IMG/VR virus record: IMGVR_UViG_3300030385_001836
Coordinates: 1-35,902 of that record
From: a virus
Direction: 5' to 3' (one strand)
DNA: 35,902 nucleotides
The notes beneath the pieces were generated by a model that was given only the letters and a program-made list of their open reading frames with translations, had not been told where the DNA came from and made no database searches. Position numbers and translations under genes: made by a program. Each line of letters starts with the position of its first letter. Position 1 is the stretch's first letter. Positions 22,701-29,806 of this stretch are shown piece after piece.

Positions 22701-23285
22701 AACTATCGAAGGCTCGGTATATTGATGAGCGCCATTCGCGCCGCCTAAATCTACATCCGTATAGCTTCCACCCACGAGCTGAAGGTTTACATCATAGGTT
22801 ATAAATAGGGTTGTCCCGGATGCTTTATCAATAACCTTATAGCCCACGACGTGGGAAGATCCTTCAAAAATTATGACCTGAATATTCTGACTCTCTGCGG
22901 TTGCGCTGCGAATAATATCATAATCACATCCAACTAGATCATCCTTAGAGAGCTTACACGCCCGATAGAAACCGCCAGATTGAGTCCAGAGTTCCCTATC
23001 CTCGCCATATGAAATAATTCGTGTGGATTCAGATGCAGTTAATTGATCGTTATGGCTGTGAACACCTATAACTCCCCTTAACGGACGAATAGGCTTTAAC
23101 CCACCGGGGTCAATGACCATCTTGGAAAGAACATCATATCCATCGCGCTTATCAACACGACCAGCCTGATTATAAACCCCATCCTTTACCTTGAGAACAG
23201 ACCCGTCAGCCAATAGATCGGGATCGACAGCCTCGCTAAGACCTTTTCCAAAATCATAGGATATGTTTTTTTTCTCCAAGGGCAT
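19707..23285 (-). CDS. Large tail hub/nozzle protein, beta-propeller-like (1192 aa)
   Basis: The N-terminus (KGLSEAVDPDLLADGSVL, then VYNQAGRVDKRDGYD) is typical of tail hub or stabilisation proteins of podoviruses, such as the P22 gp10-like and T7 tail tubular B-like families, which begin by listing a default parameter and then a naming loop. The rest is beta-strand-rich with repeated Gly/Asp turns, and the middle shows a fibronectin-like segment (WKYRVIYEWIDDNGNIHRSE). The C-terminal 150 residues are rich in Gly, Cys and Tyr (GDPACGLYGVSTCGPYGWPG). It is longer than P22 gp10, so extra domains are likely. The ATG has a weak GGGAAG site. Confidence 0.68.
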   Translation of the reverse strand: MPLEKKNISYDFGKGLSEAVDPDLLADGSVLKVKDGVYNQAGRVDKRDGYDVLSKMVIDPGGLKPIRPLRGVIGVHSHNDQLTASESTRIISYGEDRELWTQSGGFYRACKLSKDDLVGCDYDIIRSATAESQNIQVIIFEGSSHVVGYKVIDKASGTTLFITYDVNLQLVGGSYTDVDLGGANGAHQYTEPSIVEKDGKFFLFMVRNRYNTPVESGLVPNIGLPLASGTGVNEYPELIMFGLDLGRYELTYQPSAFPEERYLIKFDLADYNNFSFHHPPAGLNDHSYCSYDVKAPKKALGQPQLADDYFVVVVSAIQMARIYTIRVSTSSIADYEDVSATNGAPVPTPSATAQVNFICVGQVTEKRLIPPTQYATMWRVWWWEFHTAIPNNDCRFRNYEISPSGLMSVVSPKIDVPLFDNARRPWSDYNPIDETNIIGIDRNNIYTTTSQLQIYELDENASTGSPGDPGWSISKLQIPQRMSVISTPFIYYKDPVGTTDSQKYGMAIAVTPDEESLHTNFIYAEGGDQNIICKYSSGAAGVEQWGVFFNMVMSYPPPGILSVPWNSKWRDYIAGPPVSLRDISPEFMWSSPRSSPLVTQSITDGAYDTITLSTIERIQAKVEDGEISGDGRVRKLTMSLADGYVTPDFLSFSSDLYINGGYLSVFDNNVIVENNFHLPPVITEISSEGGTRWKYRVIYEWIDDNGNIHRSEPSAFAVTDVDPTTASGTELSILGPTVTGKNPHDISIAVYRTEDGQDVYYRVSRLTPPVNPIAPSDPQDANRHLNPNVLGEIVEFIDILDDADIIGNEILYTTGAILSNVPPPSMNVMTDHDGRIFGSGLDNPNVIYYSKIKRPNTSVEFSELLTIDIPPEGGDITGLNSLDGNLIIFKEDKVYRMYGEGPTDTGSNSTYSRPTLISSSHGAISDKTIINTIYGIVFRGTDGGIYLLDRSLVFKYIGAPVEDSNNLEVIHASNVGFDNEIRFILENGEALVYNYWFQQWSRFTNHTSVSSTVWKDKFVMARVDGSKGIWVQNRNSYLDVTEPIFLDVETAWIKLAGIKGFQRCNWLSLLGEQTDAHDVNVSIFRDYNNDPVETFTVDGSDILGLHPYGDPACGLYGVSTCGPYGWPGDDVYQWRHKPHIQKCESIKLSIKDTAELSGVYDASIATNFSLKNLTLYIGVKKGQFKLPTRKTV

Positions 23286-23291
23286 TCGATC

Positions 23292-23504
23292 TTATCTTCC
23301 CGGCACATCTTCGGCTGTTTTTCTCTCTGTCTCCAGCTCTAGAATAATCTGGTCTAATGTCTTGGAACCGTCTAGACTCTCGATTAGAAGGTCACCCCCC
23401 TTGCGTAGATCTCCATCGGCTACGGAATAAGCCATATGCGCGTACAGGCTCCCGTCAGAATTCTTGTGAATCTTTAAATGATTTAATGATAATTCTCTAG
23501 CCAT
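23292..23504 (-). CDS. Small virion-operon protein, unknown function (70 aa)
   Basis: I do not recognise this protein. It is a short alpha/beta protein with an N-terminal strand-helix and a charged C-terminal helix (LDQIILELETERKT). AGGAG lies 7 bases upstream of the ATG. It lies between the fibre and tail hub genes; a chaperone or connector role is possible but not shown. Confidence 0.65.
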   Translation of the reverse strand: MARELSLNHLKIHKNSDGSLYAHMAYSVADGDLRKGGDLLIESLDGSKTLDQIILELETERKTAEDVPGR

Positions 23505-23513
23505 AATATTCTC

Positions 23514-25913
23514 CTATGGTACGACCGTAGGAAATCCTACGACCACTATGCTAAAACAACAATCGACTTTCGCTCCACCGGCCTGATTGAGTGATATTTC
23601 TATTTCCTCGGCGCTGGCCAATGACTGTCGTGCGCTACCCACGTTCGCGTCCCCACCTGTGACGCTTTGCTCGGCGGTTACAATATAACACGCATCGTAA
23701 TCTCCGTATGCGGTGCCGGGAGCGGTGGTATTTGTTCTAGGCGGGATAAGAAGGCTCATGCGAAGCACCCCGGTAGCGTCCTGTTCAACCGTAGTACCAA
23801 AATTCCACCTATTAGAGCCAACGCTATACTCGGTGCCGGCACCACCGAGAGGGTTCCATAAGACCCTTGCTCTTGCCATTATTATGCTTTGCATATTCAG
23901 AATGGCTCGGCTGCTATCGTAACAATTAATGTTTGGGTCAGAGGCAAATCCGGCCTGAGAGGTTAGCTCTCGAGGGTCCACCTCCTCGTTGTCGAATCCT
24001 ATGGCTCCCGTTTTAATACCAGCGCCCCCAGATGCCTCTCTCTGGGTTTGTACGGCTGCTGCCGGATCTCCAACCCTTAACAATATATTCTTGTCACCGT
24101 TATTTTGAATTAAGAAAACTCCGGGGTCCGCTAGCGCCGCATTGTCGCTTCGATGTATCCTCGCATCAAAATCATGCCCCCCAAGTTCTGTGGTGAAATC
24201 CACAAAGGAGGCAGCCCCCGCCCCGGCTGGATCCCTGTTCAAGCCAATCTCTATGCCACAAGGCTGCGAAAGAGCGCCACTACCTAGAATAATCTTCTTG
24301 GCTGCCGGACCACCATTTACATATAGTTCACCGTAAAGAGTAGTGGTCTGTGCCGAACTTATAGCTAGGGCCTTAAAAGGCGCTATCGCGTCCCCTGTCC
24401 AGATTTCAAAATCGCCGGCGCCTCTCTGCATTATTCGAGCTACACCATCATCAGTTTGGTATCGAACTATTCTCAAGCCCCACTGGCTGTAGTCTCCCGC
24501 AGGGAGAGAGGATATAAAATTTAGGTGGCACTGACCATCCTGTGACCTTAACGGGGCAATTTGGAGATAGGCAGGTGTATTATCTATTCCGAAGGCCATA
24601 TCAAGTTTGAATCCTTTTGATGCGACCCAGTTGGTAGCCGTATTTCCCATAACTATATTTTGTGAATCATCAATCTGGATGCCTATTGCTGCCGCTGGCC
24701 CGGTGCGGAGGGTCATGTTCCCGGTACCCTTTTGCTCTATACGGAACTCGTCATTGAGGGATCCGCCGCGAGACATTTTCATAAGAAGAGTGCCTAATCC
24801 CAAACCATTGTACCAACTCCACGTTAAGGTATTGGACAATCCCCCGCGCAACGCAAATTCAGAAAGAGGAGTCCCGTTGGCAATATGAATATCAACATCG
24901 CCGCCGCCTTTAAGCTTTATCCCATCATAGAATCTAGCATTTCTATGATCGTAGCTTCCGCTTATGAATAGATCTGTAGTTGTTGCGGCAGCGCGAGGAT
25001 TTCCCCAGTAAGCGATGACTCCATCCCCGGTGGTTAACTGAGGTGTTGTGGCCGATACCGCATCCTTCCAGTAAGAGAGAGCCGGTAGGGGAGGATTAAG
25101 AGCATACGCAGTAAGATCTAAATGCTCGGGTCCATCAGTCGGGTCACCAGAAGGAGCTGCGAGATTCCCCTGAACTCGGAATCCATCCTGAGTTGCAGAC
25201 GCGCCCTCGGGAGCAACCTCCGCGGCCCATAGATCGGGGTAGGCGTAGCTTGCGGGGTTGGGAGCCGCGATTGAGGCAAGGTGGCCAAGGCGCACACTTC
25301 CGACGCCAGATCCCGCCTCAGTGGCAAGTCCCAATACAGTTGCACTCCAAGTCCACGACACAATCGAGGAATTAGCCACCCCAGCGCAGGTTAAGAGAGT
25401 GTCCCTCCCTGCAAGGTTGTCAGAGCCAAAATCATAAACTTTGAAGGTAGATTCGTATTTGGCATATCCAGCGTTGGGTGCCAAGGAGTCGTAATCATCT
25501 TGAAAGCCATATCTTCGGCCCAAACCTGTAGGCGCTCCACCATCAGTGAGCTGTATCAAGGTGCCAGCCCCATCCCTGTACCATAAATCGGTTAGGTCAG
25601 TCATGAGCGTTAGGGTGTCAGTATCGAAAGGCCCACCAGAGGCAACTGGTGTTAGCTGGTTAAGTCGAATTGAGCGCAGGTTTACAGAGCGATTATAGTC
25701 TCCAAAGGTTGGGCTTATAGGATCTATATCTTGAAAGTTTAAGTCTCCGTTTACATTTATACCCACAAGGCCAAAGGTCTTTACGAATATACCCTTTCCT
25801 GCGCTATGGTCATGCTCTTCTACTAGGGGTACAAGTGCATCGTTTAGCATTGTGGCCCAAGTTGTTCCGGGAGTAATCCCAACTTGTGGTAAAGTTAATC
25901 CCATCGAACCCAT
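23514..25913 (-). CDS. Tail fibre/spike-like virion protein (799 aa)
   Basis: The protein is long and beta-rich, with many short repeating Gly/Asp/Ser segments and no membrane segment. The N-terminal 60 residues, including VEEHDHSAGKGIFVKT, look like the attachment domain of a fibre (DHS-G loops are frequent there). The middle has repeated strand-turn units such as RIEQKGTGNMTLRTG. The C-terminus is a beta domain ending in VVVGFPTVVP. It probably binds the host surface. No pectin-lyase or peptidase motif is clear. AGGAG lies 6 bases upstream of the ATG. A head-fibre identity is the alternative. Confidence 0.65.
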   Translation of the reverse strand: MGSMGLTLPQVGITPGTTWATMLNDALVPLVEEHDHSAGKGIFVKTFGLVGINVNGDLNFQDIDPISPTFGDYNRSVNLRSIRLNQLTPVASGGPFDTDTLTLMTDLTDLWYRDGAGTLIQLTDGGAPTGLGRRYGFQDDYDSLAPNAGYAKYESTFKVYDFGSDNLAGRDTLLTCAGVANSSIVSWTWSATVLGLATEAGSGVGSVRLGHLASIAAPNPASYAYPDLWAAEVAPEGASATQDGFRVQGNLAAPSGDPTDGPEHLDLTAYALNPPLPALSYWKDAVSATTPQLTTGDGVIAYWGNPRAAATTTDLFISGSYDHRNARFYDGIKLKGGGDVDIHIANGTPLSEFALRGGLSNTLTWSWYNGLGLGTLLMKMSRGGSLNDEFRIEQKGTGNMTLRTGPAAAIGIQIDDSQNIVMGNTATNWVASKGFKLDMAFGIDNTPAYLQIAPLRSQDGQCHLNFISSLPAGDYSQWGLRIVRYQTDDGVARIMQRGAGDFEIWTGDAIAPFKALAISSAQTTTLYGELYVNGGPAAKKIILGSGALSQPCGIEIGLNRDPAGAGAASFVDFTTELGGHDFDARIHRSDNAALADPGVFLIQNNGDKNILLRVGDPAAAVQTQREASGGAGIKTGAIGFDNEEVDPRELTSQAGFASDPNINCYDSSRAILNMQSIIMARARVLWNPLGGAGTEYSVGSNRWNFGTTVEQDATGVLRMSLLIPPRTNTTAPGTAYGDYDACYIVTAEQSVTGGDANVGSARQSLASAEEIEISLNQAGGAKVDCCFSIVVVGFPTVVP

Positions 25914-25922
25914 AATAATCTC

Positions 25923-26258
25923 CTAAAAAACCCAAAGTGAAATAGTGGCTCTAGCGCCCGCTGAACCCATTCCCTGAAGGGGTATGGTTAAAGTTTTATT
26001 GGCGGTCACGGTGTCATCATAATATGCAGAGTATAAAAATCCCGATATGGGGGTATTGTTTACTATCATAAAACCCTTCCACGCCCTTCCCAGAGTATGA
26101 TCTACCTTTACAGTGCTCCCCTGTCTAATTGCGATTCCCGTAAGGAGAACGCCCTGTACTATCTCGGATGAAAAAGACTGCTTGGAAACTGACTCTAAAT
26201 TCGACTGCATTTGTTGAAGGTCAAAGTCATCAGATTGTTGTCGCTGAAACTGGGACAT
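25923..26258 (-). CDS. Small virion-operon protein, possible neck or head completion protein (111 aa)
   Basis: The N-terminus is Gln-rich and helical (DFDLQQMQSNLESVSKQ) and residues 45-111 are beta-rich (VKVDHTLGRAWKGFMIV, KTLTIPLQGMGSAGARATIS). I do not recognise a family. It is coupled to the adaptor gene by a TAATG overlap, so I start at 26258 rather than at an ATG 12 bases upstream. Position after the adaptor and before the fibre suggests a neck role. Confidence 0.6.
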   Translation of the reverse strand: MSQFQRQQSDDFDLQQMQSNLESVSKQSFSSEIVQGVLLTGIAIRQGSTVKVDHTLGRAWKGFMIVNNTPISGFLYSAYYDDTVTANKTLTIPLQGMGSAGARATISLWVF

Positions 26259-26962
26259 TACCACCACCATTCTGACTGTGCCGTGTTAACATACGTTACC
26301 CTATCCGCATTTCCAACATCTCTTGTTTTGGCTACATCGTTTATTCGCTTGAGCTGAATGGCCTTTTCCGTAAGGAGCGGCTGTATGTCGCTCTCTTCTT
26401 TCTGTAGGCATTTTATGGCAGCAGTAATAACGGCGTACTCTTCCCATCCATTATTAAGGTAAGGTAGGAAGTTATTTATTTGATCTGCATCCAAGACCAT
26501 TGGCTCATATTGGGGTATATACCAGATGCTTACGGTTCCGGCGATTCCCGTAGTGGGGAAGAAGTAGATCTTATTCCCACGTACCGAATACCTATATGGG
26601 GTTACTGTTACATCCCAAGGAGCATTGGGCATCGTCCAGAAGTTTCTCTCGCTGAACATGAAGCGCTTTAAGGCAATGGCTCGACTTCCCACCTTCAAGT
26701 CGATTCCCAGTATTTTCATAAAGTCAGTTATTCCAAAGTCGGTAACAATATCATATTCAGAAGTGCCGCCAAGTAACTGCTGGTTAGGCCGCTCCTGAAC
26801 GACATATTCTTCATATTGTGTAATAAATAAATCGTTTAACTCAGATAGGCCATCATTGAGGTAGGTGATTATTTCATCATTAGAGACAAATAGGGTATTT
26901 TCCATATCGGCTCTTTGACGAACCCGATCCCTCATCTGCAATAACGTAGTTGTATTAGCCAT
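26258..26962 (-). CDS. Head-tail adaptor protein, gp4/tail-tubular-A-like (234 aa)
   Basis: The N-terminal 50 residues form helices (LLQMRDRVRQRADMENTLFV, then IITYLNDGLSELNDLF) typical of podovirus adaptor proteins that dock under the portal. The middle is beta-rich (YSVRGNKIYFFPTTGIAGTV, then WYIPQYEPM) and the C-terminus ends in helices with a charged tail. Order after portal and capsid and before the tail hub supports this. The start lies next to a strong GC hairpin in the preceding gap. Confidence 0.72.
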   Translation of the reverse strand: MANTTTLLQMRDRVRQRADMENTLFVSNDEIITYLNDGLSELNDLFITQYEEYVVQERPNQQLLGGTSEYDIVTDFGITDFMKILGIDLKVGSRAIALKRFMFSERNFWTMPNAPWDVTVTPYRYSVRGNKIYFFPTTGIAGTVSIWYIPQYEPMVLDADQINNFLPYLNNGWEEYAVITAAIKCLQKEESDIQPLLTEKAIQLKRINDVAKTRDVGNADRVTYVNTAQSEWWW

Positions 26963-26980
26963 CAGGCCCTCCGTTTATAT

Positions 26981-26998
26981 GGGGGGCTTTCGCCCCCC
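26981..26998 (-). terminator. GNRA hairpin after the decoration-like gene
   Basis: Read on the minus strand, GGGGGGC and GCCCCCC form a 7-bp stem closed by a GAAA tetraloop, directly between the decoration-like gene and the adaptor gene. There is no T-run after it. It probably protects upstream mRNA ends or partly terminates transcription after the abundant capsid transcripts. Confidence 0.55.
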
Positions 26999-27004
26999 AC
27001 AGTT

Positions 27005-27391
27005 CTACTGAACCGAAGAGTTCCGGAGAACCAATGTAAAAAATACTATATCGCCAGCAACCAATGCTCCCTTTGCTCCTGCACCATCAATATTTTGAAG
27101 TATGACGGTTGGGGTTGTGGTATTTGTCACATCCTCACTCAAGAGTGTCTGATACTCGATACCTGTGCCTGTTATGCTATTGGTAGTGCAAGATAAAAGA
27201 CCAACATAATTATCCTGAAGAGTAATTACAATTTCACCGGCAGTGCCATTACTGGCCGCTGAAAACCCAATCCCCTCGGTATTTGCAAAATCAAAATTAT
27301 CGGGGTCAGCTCCGGATGCTAATAATTGTCCTGATATAACTTTAACTTCTTTATTTAAGGCTTGAACATTATCAAAAGTTCTATTTGCCAT
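27005..27391 (-). CDS. Capsid decoration-like or major-virion-associated protein (128 aa)
   Basis: After a helical N-terminus (VQALNKEVKVISGQLL) the protein is beta-rich, with segments such as EIVITLQDNYVGLLSC and TTTPTVILQN, and ends in a strand. The size and its place directly downstream of the major capsid gene fit a capsid decoration protein, but no family is certain. I start at ATG 27391, which has AAGGAG 7 bases upstream; the open frame before it runs through a hairpin. Confidence 0.6.
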   Translation of the reverse strand: MANRTFDNVQALNKEVKVISGQLLASGADPDNFDFANTEGIGFSAASNGTAGEIVITLQDNYVGLLSCTTNSITGTGIEYQTLLSEDVTNTTTPTVILQNIDGAGAKGALVAGDIVFFTLVLRNSSVQ

Positions 27392-27410
27392 TTCTTTCTC
27401 CTTACGCGGA

Positions 27411-27434
27411 AGGGGGAGCGTTCCCACTCCCCCT
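27411..27434 (-). terminator. Strong hairpin just after the major capsid gene
   Basis: AGGGGGAG and CTCCCCCT pair with an 8-base loop. On the minus strand the hairpin starts 10 bases after the capsid stop and lies before the ribosome binding site of the next gene. No T-run follows, so it may stabilise the capsid mRNA 3' end more than end transcription. Confidence 0.55.
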
Positions 27435-27444
27435 AATAATTAAA

Positions 27445-28749
27445 CTATAAAGCTACGCGGCAATTCCAACCGGGAGCGTTACAAGCCATATTTGCATAAT
27501 AACCAATTCTGACTTCAACAGCGTCAGCAGCAGCCATACGTAACATACGGTTGCCGTCTTGCATTAAGATCTTGGGTGCGCCACCAATACTATTGAGGCT
27601 CCAAGTGTCTAACTGCAATAAATACGCAGCGTCAGCAGGACAGTTAAGGTCTGGAATAACTTTCATTGTTCCATAAGGTGCATGAAGCTCCAATGCGCGG
27701 AAACCAACTCCCGCTGGGCCTTCAACATCTACATAGATGACCTTAGATCCAAGAGACTTCACCAAATCCGAAAAGTTGGAAAAGCTCATAAAGCAATGGT
27801 CAGGTCTACCACCCTCACGCCCGATTAAAGAAGCACCCCCAATAAGGGCCTCCTCTAAAGGAAGTGCAGCGCCATTAAAGCGAACACCACCCAATCGGGT
27901 AGGATCGCTACTTCGGTCAACACCAAAGAATGCAGCCGCACCGGGATTCGCCGAAGGAACCCAAGCATCAATTCCAGCCACCTTAAGGCCGGAAGCAGCG
28001 CCATTCTGTGCATCACCTAAGACAAACAGGCGATCGCTAACGGCACCACCGGCACCATTAACAAAAATTGCCGTCCAACTAGCCGCAACGGCAGTAGGAT
28101 CTACAACTGTGATTGTTCCAGCATCTCTATCTACCGCAGTAATGACCGCGATATTCGCTGCCGTTCCAGCATAGATAGCACCGCTTGCCGCAGTAGCCGT
28201 TGCATTCGCCACTAAGGCCATACCCACTTCAAAGTGAGTAATGTCTTCTGGATTTGCCAGTTGAAGTGGCCCAAGAGTACCAACGGCAGCAGTCGCAGAA
28301 AGCTGTCCGATAGCTCCAGTTCCATCTCCATACATAGCAACAGCCAAAGAACGCGAACAAGAGTGTAAAGCTCCGTCGATTTCTGTGGTTGCCGCTCTCA
28401 TAAATGCATCTGCATTAGAAGCAGAAGCATCAATCATCTGACCACTAATTTGAGCGATCGAATAATCAGTGATTCGACTAATGAAGAACTGAACAATTTT
28501 ACTTGATTGATACTGTAGGGACGCAGGAGCTGCCTGTAATGTAACAGGAGCCTGTGCGTCTGCAAAGGTTGCACTTCTGTTCTGGGGGTTTCCGTTAATG
28601 ACCGGGATGGGCATTCCGTCACCACCAAATTTCTCGTACTTTTCTATTAGTGCAAGTAAGGGGTTATTTTTATAGACAAGGTTTTTTACGACCAAAGGTT
28701 TGTAATGCTCTTTCAAGGCAGCTTGAAAGGACGCAAAATTTAAAGGCAT
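27445..28749 (-). CDS. Major capsid protein, HK97 fold type (434 aa)
   Basis: The gene follows a scaffold-like gene and has the size and composition of a major capsid protein: low Cys, Ala/Gly-rich, an N-terminal helix (FASFQAALKEHYKPLV), a spine-helix-like region with LHSCSRSLAVAMYGDG, and a C-terminal A-domain pattern (LHAPYGTMKVIPDLNCP, then LDTWSLNSIGGAPKILMQDG). It forms the icosahedral shell. The ribosome binding site AGGAGA 5 bases before the ATG may be sequestered by a stem-loop (28755-28774). Confidence 0.85.
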   Translation of the reverse strand: MPLNFASFQAALKEHYKPLVVKNLVYKNNPLLALIEKYEKFGGDGMPIPVINGNPQNRSATFADAQAPVTLQAAPASLQYQSSKIVQFFISRITDYSIAQISGQMIDASASNADAFMRAATTEIDGALHSCSRSLAVAMYGDGTGAIGQLSATAAVGTLGPLQLANPEDITHFEVGMALVANATATAASGAIYAGTAANIAVITAVDRDAGTITVVDPTAVAASWTAIFVNGAGGAVSDRLFVLGDAQNGAASGLKVAGIDAWVPSANPGAAAFFGVDRSSDPTRLGGVRFNGAALPLEEALIGGASLIGREGGRPDHCFMSFSNFSDLVKSLGSKVIYVDVEGPAGVGFRALELHAPYGTMKVIPDLNCPADAAYLLQLDTWSLNSIGGAPKILMQDGNRMLRMAAADAVEVRIGYYANMACNAPGWNCRVAL

Positions 28750-28754
28750 TTTCT

Positions 28755-28774
28755 TCTCCTAAAATTAAAGGAGA
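28755..28774 (-). promoter_or_regulatory. Stem-loop that would hide the capsid ribosome binding site
   Basis: On the minus strand TCTCCT (28774-28769) pairs with AGGAGA (28760-28755), loop TTAATTTT. The second arm is the ribosome binding site of the capsid gene, so opening the stem would be needed for initiation. Coupling to translation of the scaffold gene upstream is the likely way to open it. Confidence 0.4.
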
Positions 28775-28786
28775 TATTTCTATCCC

Positions 28787-29779
28787 CTACTCATTAAATT
28801 GTAGTAGTCTGGCCGAACGAGCAATGCGCTCTCGCTTATCCATATTAAGGATATCTGTATCCTTCTCTACGGACGGCTGCGCGGTCATACTGTTAGTGAG
28901 TGTCTTAGGAGCTGCTGCAATGACTTTACCATTCCCCTTAGCTGGCTGTGGGGAGTCATCCGTTTGACGCTTCTCATATCCAAACTCATTGGCTAGCGCC
29001 TCTGAGGAGTAAAACTTCTTAGCTACACCCCGCAGATTTTTCGTAACGAGCTTACAAGCGTCATTGACATCAAGCTGCTGTCCTGTGTCTTTGTAAAAAT
29101 CTTCTGCTTCCCGCAGTACGCTCTCATACGAATCTGTATGTTTAATGAGTTCATAGTTACTATTATTATCAACAAAGTCTCTGATTTGTCCAATAAAATG
29201 ATTCTGTTGTGTTTCTTGTTCTTTTAAATCTAATCTTTGAACTAAATCCTTATTTTGTTGCTCTAATAAATTAAGTCGTTGTTCTTGTAAAGATAAATGA
29301 TGTTCAGCGGTTGGCTTCTCTCCAATGTTGAGTTGCTGTTGCGCTAGATCTTCAAACTTTAATCCGCTTTCCTTGATAAACTCTAAAGGATTATCCCTTT
29401 TTAGTCTCTCCATCTTCTCAAAGGTACTTACCTTTGTGCGGTATTCGTCCAACTCGTTCGTGGTGTTGAGCCTTAACTTCTCCTCCTTGGCCTTCGCCCT
29501 AAACTCAGTAAGTCGAGTTTCTAGTTCCTCGGCGGTCTCTTCCGTCTTTACCTCAGCCTCGTCCGTTTGTGCCTCAACCTCCCCTGAAGATTCTTCTGGT
29601 GCAGCCTCGACTACCTCGTCTTGCGCTTGTTTAGACTCCATACCCGGCTCTACTGAATAATCTGGAATAGAATCATTATCATCTGCTGCAAAGCTTTCAG
29701 GCATTACATATTCTTCTACTACTTCTTCTTGAGCTTCCACTTCTTGCTGTGGTGCGTCTTGTACTTCTGCTTCAGACAT
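28787..29779 (-). CDS. Capsid scaffold protein (330 aa)
   Basis: The protein has an acidic, low-complexity N-terminus (about residues 1-90, rich in Glu, Gln and Val) followed by coiled coil (residues 90-220, e.g. LSLQEQRLNLLEQQNKDLVQ), and ends in a basic segment. This acid-then-coil form, together with the position between portal and major capsid genes, is typical of scaffolding proteins that direct procapsid assembly and then leave. AAGGAG precedes the ATG. Confidence 0.75.
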   Translation of the reverse strand: MSEAEVQDAPQQEVEAQEEVVEEYVMPESFAADDNDSIPDYSVEPGMESKQAQDEVVEAAPEESSGEVEAQTDEAEVKTEETAEELETRLTEFRAKAKEEKLRLNTTNELDEYRTKVSTFEKMERLKRDNPLEFIKESGLKFEDLAQQQLNIGEKPTAEHHLSLQEQRLNLLEQQNKDLVQRLDLKEQETQQNHFIGQIRDFVDNNSNYELIKHTDSYESVLREAEDFYKDTGQQLDVNDACKLVTKNLRGVAKKFYSSEALANEFGYEKRQTDDSPQPAKGNGKVIAAAPKTLTNSMTAQPSVEKDTDILNMDKRERIARSARLLQFNE

Positions 29780-29806
29780 TATTTACTCCTTGTTAATTAA
29801 TTGCTG

